From NCBI GenBank assembly GCA_028289445.1, contig JANQPO010000019.1, positions 124,001 to 188,000 of the forward strand: a stretch of DNA of 64,000 nt, given 5' to 3'. Under the pieces are notes generated by a model. That model saw only the letters and a program-made list of their open reading frames with translations, ran no database searches and had not been told where the DNA came from. The position numbers and the translations under genes are program-made. The stretch's first letter is position 1. Every line of letters begins with the position of its first letter. Positions 1 to 8,900 of this stretch are shown piece by piece. This DNA comes from Tepidamorphaceae bacterium (GTDB lineage: Bacteria; Pseudomonadota; Alphaproteobacteria; Rhizobiales; JAKSCL01).

Positions 1-1
1 G

Positions 2-1252
2 ACGCGTGCCATTGTCAACCGTCTGGAGGCGCAAACCCAGAAATCGGATCTGCAGTACCAGGTCACGATTCTCAACTCGCCCGTCGTCAACGCCTTCGCG
101 CTGCCGGGCGGATACATCTACGTCACGCGCGGCCTCTTGGCGCTGGCCTCGACCGAAGATGAGCTTGCCAACGTGATCGCCCACGAAATGGCTCATGTGC
201 TTGCCCGGCACGCGATCGAGCGCGAGCGGGCAACGCGGTCGACGCTTGCCCAAAGCCGCAGTCTGGGTGCATTGGTCGGCAATCGTGCGGCAAGCGAAGC
301 GGTCCTGCGCAACGCCAAGGGCTATCTCGCGAAGTTTTCGCGTCAGCAGGAGTACGAGGCGGACACGATCGGTCTCAGGCTCGCGGCGCAGGCTGGATAC
401 AGCCCGCTCGCCTCCGCGGCGATCCTTTCCACGATGGCGAAGCAAAGCGAACTCAACGCGCGCCGCTTCTTCGCCGAAGGCGATCCGGCCCAGGTCGATT
501 TTCTGTCCGGACATCCCGCGCCGCCAGATCGGATTGCCGCCATCATCTCCCAGGCGCGGAACTATTCGGTCAAGGACACCGGCACGCTCGAAGCCGACCG
601 GGTGGCTTACATTCAGGCGATCGACGGCACGCTTTATGGCGACGATCCAAGCGAGGGCTTCGTGCGCGGGCGACAGTTCCTGCACCCCGGGCTGCGACTG
701 ACGTTCACGGTGCCGCCGGGATTCCGTATCGACAACCGCCGGGATGCGGTGAACGCCGTTTCGCGTGACGGTGGGCTTATCCGGTTCGATGGCGAGACCA
801 TCGACGCGGGATCGACGCTTGATGACTATCTGCTGCGTGTATGGTCAAACGATGTGTCGATCTCGGAACAAAACAGGCTAGAAATCAACGGATTGCCGGC
901 GATCACGGCGCGTGCCCGGTCACGTGGTTGGGATTTCAGGCTGGTGGCCGTGCGCTGGTCCGACACCCGCATTTTCAGGATGCTGTACGCAACCAAAGCG
1001 CTCACGCCGGCGAAGGATCGAGCGTTTCTCGGCGCCGCCCAGACTATTCGGCAACTGAGTGTCAACGAAGCGCGCGCCGCGCGGCCGCTCAAGATTGTTG
1101 CTCACAAAGTGCGGCCGGGCGAAACCGTGCGGTCGTTGTCCGCAGGCCTCCCGCAAGAAGACTCGCCGCTCGACAGGTTCCGTGTTCTCAACGGCTTATC
1201 TGAGGGCCAAGAGGTCAGGCCCGGCATGTGGGTTAAGCTGGTACGCGAATAA
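2..1252 (+). CDS. M48 family zinc metalloprotease with C-terminal LysM-like domain (5' truncated by window edge)
   Basis: The reading frame is open from the first bases, so the start lies outside the window. HEMAH, the zinc-binding HExxH motif of M48 peptidases, is encoded at about 182-196, and the EYEAD segment near 350-364 supplies the third ligand. The protein continues about 250 residues past the catalytic domain and ends in a LysM-like module (HKVRPGETVRSL, about 1100-1248), which would bind peptidoglycan. This is the layout of periplasmic BepA/YfgC-like proteases that act on outer-membrane proteins. The signal peptide is not visible because the 5' end is missing. The gene is convergent with rpoH2. 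Family assignment is firm; the substrate is inference. Confidence 0.9.
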   Translation, partial: TRAIVNRLEAQTQKSDLQYQVTILNSPVVNAFALPGGYIYVTRGLLALASTEDELANVIAHEMAHVLARHAIERERATRSTLAQSRSLGALVGNRAASEAVLRNAKGYLAKFSRQQEYEADTIGLRLAAQAGYSPLASAAILSTMAKQSELNARRFFAEGDPAQVDFLSGHPAPPDRIAAIISQARNYSVKDTGTLEADRVAYIQAIDGTLYGDDPSEGFVRGRQFLHPGLRLTFTVPPGFRIDNRRDAVNAVSRDGGLIRFDGETIDAGSTLDDYLLRVWSNDVSISEQNRLEINGLPAITARARSRGWDFRLVAVRWSDTRIFRMLYATKALTPAKDRAFLGAAQTIRQLSVNEARAARPLKIVAHKVRPGETVRSLSAGLPQEDSPLDRFRVLNGLSEGQEVRPGMWVKLVRE

Positions 1253-1279
1253 GTTTAGGCAGTCACCGCCACGCGCCGC

Positions 1280-2149
1280 TCAGACGAATGCGTTGTGTTC
1301 GGCGTCGCTGGCGGAAAGCGCGATACGAAGCTTATCCAGCGCGCGACTTTCGATCTGACGCACTCTTTCCTTCGAAATGCCGAGTTTTTGGCCAAGCGCT
1401 TCCAGGGTCGCGCCGTCTTCCGACAATCGACGTTCGCGCACGATCTGCAATTCCCGTGGATTGAGGGAGGCCATGGCGTCGTTGAGCCAGGCCGAGCGGC
1501 GCTCGGTATCGATATCGTCGCCGACGATCTCATCCTGCAACGGGCGGTCGCACATCAAAAAATCCTGACGTTCGCTGGTGCCGCCGGCCTCAGAATCGAT
1601 GAGCGGCGCATTGAGCGACGTATCGGGCCCGGAGAGGCGCGAGTCCATTAGCGCAACGTCAGCGGACGAGACGCCGATCGCATCGGCGATTTCTTGATAC
1701 ATCTCAGGATCGCTCAGGCGGTTTTCGCCCTGGCGCATCTTGGCGCGCAATCGCCGTAGGTTGAAAAACAGCGCCTTTTGGGCCGAACTCGTTCCGCCGC
1801 GAACAATCGACCAATTGCGCAGGATGTGATCCTGGATCGACGCGCGAATCCACCATGTGGCATAGGTCGAAAATCGTACTTCCCGTTCCGGATCGAAACG
1901 CGCTGCGGCTTCCAGCAGACCGACATGTCCCTCCTGGATGAGGTCGCCCATGGGCAAACCGAAATAACGAAACTTTGCGGCAATCGACATCACCAGGCGC
2001 ATATGCGCGGTGGCGAGAACGTTGAGTGCATCCTGATCCCGATGCTCCTTCCACCGGACCGCCAGTTCGCGCTCTTCTTCGCGTTCGAGATAGGGAGCCG
2101 CCTTCGCCGCCCGCACGACGTCGTTTGCGGAACCTGCATATCGGGCCAT
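1280..2149 (-). CDS. rpoH2: RNA polymerase sigma factor RpoH2 (heat-shock/stress sigma-32 type)
   Basis: A 289-residue sigma-70 family protein. Region 2 is clear (DLIQEGHVGLLEAAARFDP, then FSTYATWWIRASIQDHILRN, about residues 70-115). The QKALFFNLRRLR segment just after it is the RpoH box that separates sigma-32 from other sigma factors. Region 4 (GISKERVRQIESRALDKLR) is near the C terminus. Hyphomicrobiales usually carry two rpoH paralogues. Sequence style, with an extended C-terminal part, suggests the RpoH2 type, which is linked to oxidative and general stress rather than classical heat shock. The paralogue call is from memory and less certain than the RpoH family call. Confidence 0.88.
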   Translation of the reverse strand: MARYAGSANDVVRAAKAAPYLEREEERELAVRWKEHRDQDALNVLATAHMRLVMSIAAKFRYFGLPMGDLIQEGHVGLLEAAARFDPEREVRFSTYATWWIRASIQDHILRNWSIVRGGTSSAQKALFFNLRRLRAKMRQGENRLSDPEMYQEIADAIGVSSADVALMDSRLSGPDTSLNAPLIDSEAGGTSERQDFLMCDRPLQDEIVGDDIDTERRSAWLNDAMASLNPRELQIVRERRLSEDGATLEALGQKLGISKERVRQIESRALDKLRIALSASDAEHNAFV

Positions 2150-2244
2150 GGTGGTGCCTCACGCCGTTGTTCAAACGGCTTACGGCAAAACCCAACGGTC
2201 GGATCAATAAAATCGGTGGCCCGCGACATTATGTCCACGGGCAC

Positions 2245-2269
2245 GAAAAAGGCCGGGTTGACCCGGCCT
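2245..2269 (-). terminator. Rho-independent terminator of rpmF
   Basis: AGGCCGGGT-TG-ACCCGGCCT is a perfect 9-bp stem with a 2-base loop at 2250-2269. Read on the minus strand it is followed by a T-run (the AAAAA at 2246-2250 of the plus strand). It lies 24 bases beyond the rpmF stop codon, so it most likely ends that transcript. Confidence 0.85.
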
Positions 2270-2293
2270 CATCTTGCTCAAGCGCGAACCGTC

Positions 2294-2476
2294 TTAGTCG
2301 TCGTGCGGCTCCAAGACCTGACGGCCGCGATACTTCCCGGATTTCAGGTCAATGTGGTGGGGGCGGCGCAGTTCGCCGGAGTCCTGATCTTCGATATAGG
2401 TCGGTTGCTTGAGAGCGTCCGCCGAGCGGCGATGGCCGCGCTTCATCGGCGTGGTTTTTCGCTTTGGAACAGCCAT
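2294..2476 (-). CDS. rpmF: 50S ribosomal protein L32 (bL32)
   Basis: A 60-residue basic protein beginning [20 protein letters not shown], the typical start of bL32 in alphaproteobacteria. It is a small component of the large ribosomal subunit. The C-terminal half ([19 protein letters not shown]) is the standard alphaproteobacterial form and lacks the zinc-binding cysteines found in some other lineages. It lies downstream of mtgA on the same strand, a pairing common in Hyphomicrobiales, and is followed by its own terminator. Length and sequence match the family throughout. Confidence 0.97.
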   Translation of the reverse strand: MAVPKRKTTPMKRGHRRSADALKQPTYIEDQDSGELRRPHHIDLKSGKYRGRQVLEPHDD

Positions 2477-2587
2477 GTCTCATGTCTCCTCGGCCGGCAG
2501 TCCGGCCCCGCATCGTCGCGGCAATGTCTGAAAAGTCGCCGCGTTATACAGACCGCTCCCGGGCTTGACCAGAGAAATCTTCGCGGA

Positions 2588-3301
2588 TCACGAATCCGGC
2601 CATAGGCACGCGGCATGCGGCTGCGTTCCCGCCATCCGTCGCTCGATGACGCGCGCGATGCGCCGTGTCTGCGGGCCGGGACGACCGGGGTTACGGGCAA
2701 ACGGATTGGGGAGCGCGGCGGCAAGGCGCGCCGCCTGACTCTTCGTCAGTTTGTCGGGAGATCGATCAAAGTAGGTCTGCGCAGCGGCGCCGGCGCCGTA
2801 GATCCCCGGGCCCCATTCGGCAATGTTGAGATAGATCTCCATCATGCGGCGTTTCGACCAGACGAGATCGGCAAAGAACGCAAGGGGCACTTCGGCAGCC
2901 TTGCGCAGATAGCTGCGCGCCGGCCAGAGGAACAGGTTCTTCACGGTCTGCATAGAGATCGTGCTGGCACCGCGCGGCCGGCCGCCATTGGTGTCCAGTG
3001 CGTTCTGCACTTCAGACCAGTCCACGCCCTGATGCTGGCAGAAGCGCGCATCCTCGGCGGCCATGACGGCCAAAGGAAGATGGCGGCCCATATCCGCCAT
3101 TGGAACCCAATTGCGGTCAATTGGCTGCCCCTGTGCCAGGCGCCACAGCATCAATGTCGAGACGGGCGGAGGGATGACCGTATAAAGGACGATCAGCACG
3201 ACCTGTAGTGCGATGATCGCGGCCACGGCGCGACCAATCCAGATAAGGCCGCGCCTCACTCTTCCGCTTGGTCTGAACTTTGCCGTTCGCGATCGCGCCA
3301 C
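2588..3301 (-). CDS. mtgA: Monofunctional biosynthetic peptidoglycan transglycosylase
   Basis: A 237-residue membrane-anchored glycosyltransferase of family GT51 that polymerises lipid II into glycan strands on the periplasmic side of the inner membrane. A single transmembrane segment spans about residues 20-42. The GT51 motif EDARFCQHQGVDW carries the catalytic Glu at residue 83; GASTISMQTVKNLFLW and RRMMEIYLNIAEWGPGIYGA are the other signature blocks. The start is GTG, chosen because GGAGGG sits just upstream. There is no transpeptidase domain, as expected for MtgA rather than a class A penicillin-binding protein. Confidence 0.95.
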   Translation of the reverse strand: MARSRTAKFRPSGRVRRGLIWIGRAVAAIIALQVVLIVLYTVIPPPVSTLMLWRLAQGQPIDRNWVPMADMGRHLPLAVMAAEDARFCQHQGVDWSEVQNALDTNGGRPRGASTISMQTVKNLFLWPARSYLRKAAEVPLAFFADLVWSKRRMMEIYLNIAEWGPGIYGAGAAAQTYFDRSPDKLTKSQAARLAAALPNPFARNPGRPGPQTRRIARVIERRMAGTQPHAACLWPDS

Positions 3302-3362
3302 GTTCCCTCCGCCCCAACCCGCTTGAACCGCAGCCGGAAATGCTGTCGAAGGGGGTTAGAGA

Positions 3363-4268
3363 ATGGGGACCGTAAGCGCAATGACCAACGCCCAATTTCA
3401 TGCCGCGCTGGCAGATGCCGCCGAAGGGGTCGAAGGGACCCTTGCGGCGGTCTTGCCGTCAACCGGCGACGACCTATCGGCAGCGATGCGCCACGCGGCC
3501 CTCGGCGGCGGTAAGCGGCTAAGGCCCTTCCTTGTCATTGAATCGGCACGGCTTTTCGATGTGTCGCGCAACCCGGCGCTGGTGGTCGGTGCAGCGCTTG
3601 AATGCGTGCACTGCTACAGCCTCGTCCACGACGACCTTCCGGCGATGGACGACGACGCGTTGCGCCGTGGACGGCCGACGGTCCACATCGCGTTCGACGA
3701 GGCAACGGCCATCCTTGCCGGCGATGCGCTGCTGACGCTCGCCTTCGAACTGATCGCGGGACCCGACGCACATCCAAACGGTGACGTTCGAGCCAACCTT
3801 GCTCTGGCATTGGCGCGCGCTGCCGGTCATCACGGCATGGTCGGCGGCCAGGCGCTCGATTTGGCAGCGGAGACAATGCCGGTCACCGATGAGGCCGGCA
3901 TCACGGCTATCCAGTCGAGGAAGACCGGCGCGTTGATCCGTTTCGCCTGCGAGGCCGGCGCTATCCTGGCCGATGCTCCAAGTACCCAGCGCGCTGCGCT
4001 CGTGACCTATGCTGAACATTTGGGCCTGGCGTTTCAGATCGCCGACGATCTCCTTGATGTCGCCGGTACCACCGACATGGTCGGCAAAGCGACCGGCAAA
4101 GACAGCGACGCCGGTAAGGCGACGTTTGTTAGTCTCTTCGGCATCGATGGCGCGCGGTCGAGACTTCAGGCGGAGACCAATTCAGCCGTCGCGGCACTCG
4201 ACCCGTTCGGTCCCGATGCAGATATCATGCGGGCGGCGGCACGCTTCGTCATGGAGCGGAAGTCGTAG
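3363..4268 (+). CDS. ispA: Farnesyl diphosphate synthase (short-chain polyprenyl synthetase)
   Basis: A 301-residue isoprenyl diphosphate synthase that condenses IPP with DMAPP and GPP. The first aspartate-rich motif is DDLPAMDDD at residues 90-98, the variant with two extra residues typical of bacterial type-II FPP synthases; the second is in QIADDLLDVAG. GGGKRLRP near residue 50 is the substrate-binding block. An alternative start is the ATG at 3381. It is divergent from mtgA and convergent with ispG, a later-pathway neighbour in isoprenoid synthesis, with four bases between the two stop codons. Confidence 0.93.
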   Translation: MGTVSAMTNAQFHAALADAAEGVEGTLAAVLPSTGDDLSAAMRHAALGGGKRLRPFLVIESARLFDVSRNPALVVGAALECVHCYSLVHDDLPAMDDDALRRGRPTVHIAFDEATAILAGDALLTLAFELIAGPDAHPNGDVRANLALALARAAGHHGMVGGQALDLAAETMPVTDEAGITAIQSRKTGALIRFACEAGAILADAPSTQRAALVTYAEHLGLAFQIADDLLDVAGTTDMVGKATGKDSDAGKATFVSLFGIDGARSRLQAETNSAVAALDPFGPDADIMRAAARFVMERKS

Positions 4269-4272
4269 CCAG

Positions 4273-5520
4273 TTACTCGGCAGCGTCGCTGGCCTGTCCC
4301 GTGCCGAAGCGGCGTTCGATATAGTCCTCAACGATCGCTCGAAAGTCCGCTGCAAGCGTCGGGCCGCGCAGCGTCATGGCCTTCTTTCCATCGATAAACA
4401 CCGGTGCCGCCGGCGATTCACCGGTTCCCGGCAGCGATATGCCGATGTCGGCGTGTTTCGACTCGCCCGGACCGTTGACGATGCAGCCCATGACGGCAAG
4501 GGTCAGGGTTTCAACGCCCGGATACTTTTCCTTCCAGACCGGCATCGCCTCGGAGATGTGGGACTGGATGTCGCGCGCAAGCTCCTGGAACACCGTCGAT
4601 GTCGTGCGACCGCAGCCGGGACAGGCGGCAACCACCGGCACGAAGGCGCGTATGCCCATGGTCTGAAGAATCTCCTGGGCAACTTTGACCTCCTGGCGCC
4701 GATCGCCACCCGGTTCGGGCGTCAAGGAAATCCGGATCGTATCGCCAATTCCCTGCTGGAGAAGAACCGAGAGCGCCGCGGTGGACGCAACAATCCCCTT
4801 GGAGCCCATCCCGGCCTCGGTCAAACCCAGGTGTAGGGCATGATCGGAGCGGGTCGCCAGCCCGGTATAGACCGCGATCAAATCCTGAACCGCCGAGACC
4901 TTGGCGGACAGGATAATTTTATCGCGGCCAAACCCAAGGGACTCAGCGTATTCGGCCGACAGAAGCGCCGACTGGATGATCGCTTCGCGGGTGACCTCCG
5001 CAGCCGACATCGGCGATCCAGCGGCCTGGTTCTCGTCCATCAGCTTGGTCAAAAGCGCCTGGTCGAGGGACCCCCAGTTCACCCCGATCCGCACGGGTTT
5101 GTCATACCGCATCGCCATCTCGATGATGGCGCCGAATTGCTTATCCCTCTTGTCCTTGAACCCGACATTGCCCGGATTGATGCGATATTTCGCAAGAGCT
5201 TCGGCGCAGGCGGGATTTTCGGCCAGAAGCGTGTGGCCGATATAGTGGAAGTCTCCGACGAGCGGGACATCGACATTCATCGCGGCGAGCCGGTCGCGGA
5301 TATGCGGTACGGCCTTGGCTGCCTCATCCCGGTCGACAGTGATGCGCACCAGCTCCGAGCCGGCCCTGGCAAGCGCGGCCACCTGAGCGGTTGTCGCTTC
5401 GATGTCGGCCGTGTCGGTGTTCGTCATTGACTGCACGGCAATCGGGGCATCGCCGCCGACCGTTACCCCGCCGACGTCGACGCCTACACTTCTGCGCCTT
5501 GGAAGAAGGCGATCGAGCAT
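4273..5520 (-). CDS. ispG: 4-hydroxy-3-methylbut-2-enyl diphosphate synthase (MEP pathway)
   Basis: A 415-residue Fe-S enzyme that converts ME-cPP to HMBPP, the penultimate MEP-pathway step. The N-terminal TIM-barrel part contains [15 protein letters not shown], and the C-terminal part holds the three 4Fe-4S cysteines in ACPGCGRT and [10 protein letters not shown] use the ATG at 5520 ([11 protein letters not shown]); a TTG six codons upstream (5538) is also possible, and neither has a convincing ribosome-binding site. It is convergent with ispA, which uses its downstream product. The family call is secure. Confidence 0.94.
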   Translation of the reverse strand: MLDRLLPRRRSVGVDVGGVTVGGDAPIAVQSMTNTDTADIEATTAQVAALARAGSELVRITVDRDEAAKAVPHIRDRLAAMNVDVPLVGDFHYIGHTLLAENPACAEALAKYRINPGNVGFKDKRDKQFGAIIEMAMRYDKPVRIGVNWGSLDQALLTKLMDENQAAGSPMSAAEVTREAIIQSALLSAEYAESLGFGRDKIILSAKVSAVQDLIAVYTGLATRSDHALHLGLTEAGMGSKGIVASTAALSVLLQQGIGDTIRISLTPEPGGDRRQEVKVAQEILQTMGIRAFVPVVAACPGCGRTTSTVFQELARDIQSHISEAMPVWKEKYPGVETLTLAVMGCIVNGPGESKHADIGISLPGTGESPAAPVFIDGKKAMTLRGPTLAADFRAIVEDYIERRFGTGQASDAAE

Positions 5521-5673
5521 AATCAAGGACCCACTCAATTGCGCTTAGGATCGGTTCTAGCGCGGCTTCGGGCCGGGGTCACGCCATAGCTGCTGGGTAA
5601 GGGCAGATTTTCTGCCGGCGTATCGAACAACGACCCGACAAAATCGCTCGTTTGAGAGGTTCCGGCGTGGCAC

Positions 5674-7917
5674 TTACTTCGTTGTTGCGTCGTACACGCC
5701 ATCCCAGTCCGGCGGCGGCGGTTCGACTTCGAACGCAGCGATCCGGTCTCGATAAAGTGTGAGATAGTCGTCGACGTCGAATGTCGCTCCGTTGGTGAAG
5801 ATCGCCGAGAGTGCATCACGCACGCCCGACCAGTTCCGGTCGCGATAAGCCGCAAGCATGGCGTCATTAGCCGCTTTCATCGCTTTGAAACCGTCGCTGG
5901 CCGCCATCTCAGCATCCCCGAACAGACCGAATATATGCTCGGGCTCTGCTTTGCCTTTCACGCGGATTAGATCGATTTCGGCCAGTGCGAATCGATCGCC
6001 TACACTTTTAGCCGTTGCCGATCCCACGATGATCGGCAGGCCATATGTTTTCGACTGACCCTCCAGCCGTGACGCAAGGTTCACGGCGTCACCCAGAACC
6101 GAATAGTCGAAGCGCATGTCGGACCCCATATTGCCGACCACCGCCTCGCCGGTGTTGACGCCAATCCCCACGTTGAGGGGCAGGAAGGGTTGCCCGGTCG
6201 CGTCCGCTTCAGCCTTGCGCTCCGCGTTCAGCTCGTTCACATGGGCGATCATCTCGAGCGCCGCTTCGCAAGCGTTCGGCGCATGGTCGGGATCGTCAAG
6301 CGGCGCGTTCCAAAACGCCATGACGGCATCGCCCATATATTTGTCGATCGTGCCGTTCTTTTCGATGATGGCGTTCGAGAGCGGCGTCAGGAACCGGTTC
6401 ATCAAGGCGGTCAGGCCTTCCGGATTGCTCTTGTAGGTTTCCGAGATCGCCGTGAAACCGCGCACATCGGAAAAGAGCAGTGTCAGCTCGCGGGTCTCCC
6501 CGCCAAGCGAGAGCAGTTCGGGGTCCTTCGCCAATTGCTCGACCATGGCCGGGGCGAGGTATTGGCCGAACGCGTTGCGAATCTGCCGGCGCTGCACTTC
6601 TTCACGGCGATAATTCAGGAACATCTGCGTCAGGAAGACCGCAAATCCGGCGGCCGAGGGATAGACGATGTCGATCAGCACCCGTTGTTCGGAAAACAGA
6701 TACCAAGCGCCTCCGGTCACCAACGCCGTCATCACCGCGCCGAAACCAAGTCCCGCCAGGGCGCCAAGCATCGGCACCAGCACGACAACACCGAGCGACA
6801 CGACAGTGGCGATGACGATCTCCGCGCCGATCGCATAGTTCGGGCGCTTGAGATAAGTGCCTGAAATGACGGTTTCGAGCAGTTGTGCGTGGATTTCGAC
6901 ACCGGGTATGTTCTCACCCATCGGCGTCGCCTTGATATCGTGAAGACCAATCGACGACGTTCCTATTAGAACGAGACTGTTTGCGATCCGCTCGACGGGA
7001 GCCCTGCCCGTCAGGAGGTCTGCGGCCGAGACGTAACGGTCCTTATCGTGCGGCGTATAGTAGACCCAGAGCCGACCATTGCGATCAGTCGGAATTTCGA
7101 CCCCGCCGATGACGACGCTGGTCATCCCGGCCTCATCCATTTTAGTCACGAAGGTGCTTTGACCAGTCGCGACACGCAAAAGGTCGACCGTGAGCGCCGG
7201 TTGGATCGTGTCGTCGATCGCCGTGACCAGCGGTACCCGGCGGATGATCGCATCCTGATCTGGTTGCACCGACAGAAGGCCGCGACCAAGCGCAGCGGTC
7301 TCAAGCACATCAATGTTTCGGAGAAGGCCCTTATAGCTGAGAAGGTAGGGTTTGGGATCGCCACCAAGTTGCGCAATTGGCGTCTGCTGCACGGCCGCTT
7401 CGTCGGCCGACCTGGGCGCCTCGATGGAACCGGATTGGCCGAGCACTACCCGAGATTTGCGGATTTGGTCCGCAAACATGGCGTCGGTGCTGGGCAGCGT
7501 GCCGAGCTCGCTTTCCAGTGCGGGCGGCAGATTCGGTAGCGACTGCGCATAGGTGTCAGGCGATAGTCGATCGGCTTCGGAAAATATGAAGTCAAACCCG
7601 ACCGCAATGCCGCCGCGCTGGGTTATGGCGTTGACAAGGTCGGCCAGGAGGTTGCGCGGCCATGGCCACTGCCCAAACTCGGCCAAGCTTGCCTCGTCGA
7701 TGTCGACGATACGAACCGCCGGGACGAGCTGCACCGGCTTTTCGCGTGGTTTGATGAGTTGGTAGAAGTCGAAAGTGCGTAGTCTGAGCGCTTCCAGCAC
7801 GGGAGGATCGATCGCACGAATCGCGATAAGGGCGACGAGGAGGATAAGAGCCAAGCCACGACCCGAGGCGAACTGTACCGCGGCGCGGCCAGCATTCCCT
7901 AACACGCCACCCATCAT
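5674..7917 (-). CDS. CHASE2-domain adenylate/guanylate cyclase
   Basis: A 747-residue membrane signalling enzyme. An N-terminal membrane segment (LALILLVALIAIRAI) is followed by a large extracytoplasmic CHASE2 sensor region (blocks such as VRIVDIDEASLAEFGQWPWPR and GFDFIFSEADRLS). A membrane cluster follows around residues 355-435, and then a class III cyclase domain (about 475-660). LLFSDVRGFTAI and YMGDAVMAFWNAP carry the two metal-binding aspartates, so it looks catalytically competent. It is expected to make cAMP (or cGMP) in response to a periplasmic signal; the ligand is unknown. It sits alone, separated from ispG by about 150 bases. Confidence 0.92.
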   Translation of the reverse strand: MMGGVLGNAGRAAVQFASGRGLALILLVALIAIRAIDPPVLEALRLRTFDFYQLIKPREKPVQLVPAVRIVDIDEASLAEFGQWPWPRNLLADLVNAITQRGGIAVGFDFIFSEADRLSPDTYAQSLPNLPPALESELGTLPSTDAMFADQIRKSRVVLGQSGSIEAPRSADEAAVQQTPIAQLGGDPKPYLLSYKGLLRNIDVLETAALGRGLLSVQPDQDAIIRRVPLVTAIDDTIQPALTVDLLRVATGQSTFVTKMDEAGMTSVVIGGVEIPTDRNGRLWVYYTPHDKDRYVSAADLLTGRAPVERIANSLVLIGTSSIGLHDIKATPMGENIPGVEIHAQLLETVISGTYLKRPNYAIGAEIVIATVVSLGVVVLVPMLGALAGLGFGAVMTALVTGGAWYLFSEQRVLIDIVYPSAAGFAVFLTQMFLNYRREEVQRRQIRNAFGQYLAPAMVEQLAKDPELLSLGGETRELTLLFSDVRGFTAISETYKSNPEGLTALMNRFLTPLSNAIIEKNGTIDKYMGDAVMAFWNAPLDDPDHAPNACEAALEMIAHVNELNAERKAEADATGQPFLPLNVGIGVNTGEAVVGNMGSDMRFDYSVLGDAVNLASRLEGQSKTYGLPIIVGSATAKSVGDRFALAEIDLIRVKGKAEPEHIFGLFGDAEMAASDGFKAMKAANDAMLAAYRDRNWSGVRDALSAIFTNGATFDVDDYLTLYRDRIAAFEVEPPPPDWDGVYDATTK

Positions 7918-8074
7918 GTCCGGTCTTGCAATGCCATGGTCGTCCCAGGTCTGCGGTTTTGAAAACCAATGTCAGCGGACCGCACCTGGCTGCCATTGTC
8001 AAACCGAATTGATCAATCTTGACTGGCCTGCCGATGGCATCCTGTGTCGCTTAGGATATTGCAAATCTGGTCAA

Positions 8075-8090
8075 CCACGTTAATCCACGT
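8075..8090. promoter_or_regulatory. Direct repeat CCACGT upstream of the XRE gene
   Basis: CCACGT occurs at 8075-8080 and again at 8085-8090, one DNA helical turn apart, about 60 bases before the start of the XRE-family gene. XRE regulators often control themselves, so this could be an operator. The call rests only on spacing and position. Confidence 0.3.
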
Positions 8091-8147
8091 ATACTGATGT
8101 GAATCGTTTTACCGAGTGTGAGATCTTAAGGGGCAGTTGAAGGACAA

Positions 8148-8564
8148 ATGGCACGAGCAGCAAAACGGCAGGATGCGCACAAGATCGATATTCTGGTGGG
8201 GGGGAACCTGCGCCGCATCCGCCTCAGCCGCGGCATGCCGCAAACTGGAATAGCCAAAGCGCTTGGCCTGTCATTTCAGCAGATTCAGAAATATGAGAAC
8301 GGCAGCAACCGGATTAGCGCCAGCCGCTTGTGGGAGCTCGCCGGTCTTCTGGAAGTCGAGGTCAAAGAGTTCTTCCGGGGTGCGGAAACTGGTTTGACCG
8401 TTGAGGAATTCAGTGAAATACCAGCGTTCAGCGTCGAAGAGATCAAGTTCGTCACGCTCTTTCGCAATGTTCCGACAGATGTTCGCGATTGTCTTGTCGA
8501 TGTTGCCCGGGCAACGGTCAATCGGAAAGACCGCGCGAACCCCGAGCTCGGAGCCCCTGACTAG
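8148..8564 (+). CDS. XRE-family transcriptional regulator (PraR/PhrR-like)
   Basis: A 138-residue DNA-binding protein. The Cro/CI-type helix-turn-helix spans about residues 17-72 (LRRIRLSRGMPQTGIAKALG, then SFQQIQKYENGSNRISASRL). The FQQIQKYE-GSNRISASRLWELA block is close to the rhizobial PraR/PhrR type, which controls quorum-sensing and stress genes. The C-terminal half is acidic and of unknown function. GAAGGA lies just before the ATG. It opens the accessory pocket at 8-11.7 kb, but nothing shows that it regulates the genes there. Confidence 0.85.
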   Translation: MARAAKRQDAHKIDILVGGNLRRIRLSRGMPQTGIAKALGLSFQQIQKYENGSNRISASRLWELAGLLEVEVKEFFRGAETGLTVEEFSEIPAFSVEEIKFVTLFRNVPTDVRDCLVDVARATVNRKDRANPELGAPD

Positions 8565-8573
8565 TTGATTCCG

Positions 8574-8756
8574 CTAGTTGATCCGGCGATCGACCTGAAT
8601 GCCGGCTTTCTCCTCCAGTGAACGGATCACGATCTCAAGCCACTTCGCCTCCTTCGGCTCCGGGTTGTCGAGAGACTGTTTCACGTATTCCAGCATGCTG
8701 ATGAGCGCCATGCGTTCTTCAAACGACATCTGGTCGAAATGGCGGATCGATTCCAA
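8574..8756 (-). CDS. Small acidic protein of unknown function (60 residues)
   Basis: I do not recognise this protein. The start is a TTG, but a strong ribosome-binding site (GGGGAG, six bases upstream on the minus strand) supports translation from it. The sequence is amphipathic and acidic (SFEERMALISMLEYVKQSLD near the N terminus) and predicted mostly helical, with no signal peptide or membrane segment. It is convergent with the XRE gene, the two stop codons lying nine bases apart. It could be a small regulator or protein-interaction factor, but no function can be assigned. The codon pattern and the SD make it more likely real than a chance ORF. Confidence 0.55.
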   Translation of the reverse strand: MESIRHFDQMSFEERMALISMLEYVKQSLDNPEPKEAKWLEIVIRSLEEKAGIQVDRRIN

Positions 8757-8900
8757 CTGCTTCTCCCCCTACTCCTGTGCCGCATCATCAACTTCGTATT
8801 GCATAGCCTGTAACCAAATTCAGAAATCTCGTTACAGTTGTACTTGACCTTCTCGCTCAGTCAGCTTTGACTCGCATTGCGGCAAACGAAATAGACTGAC

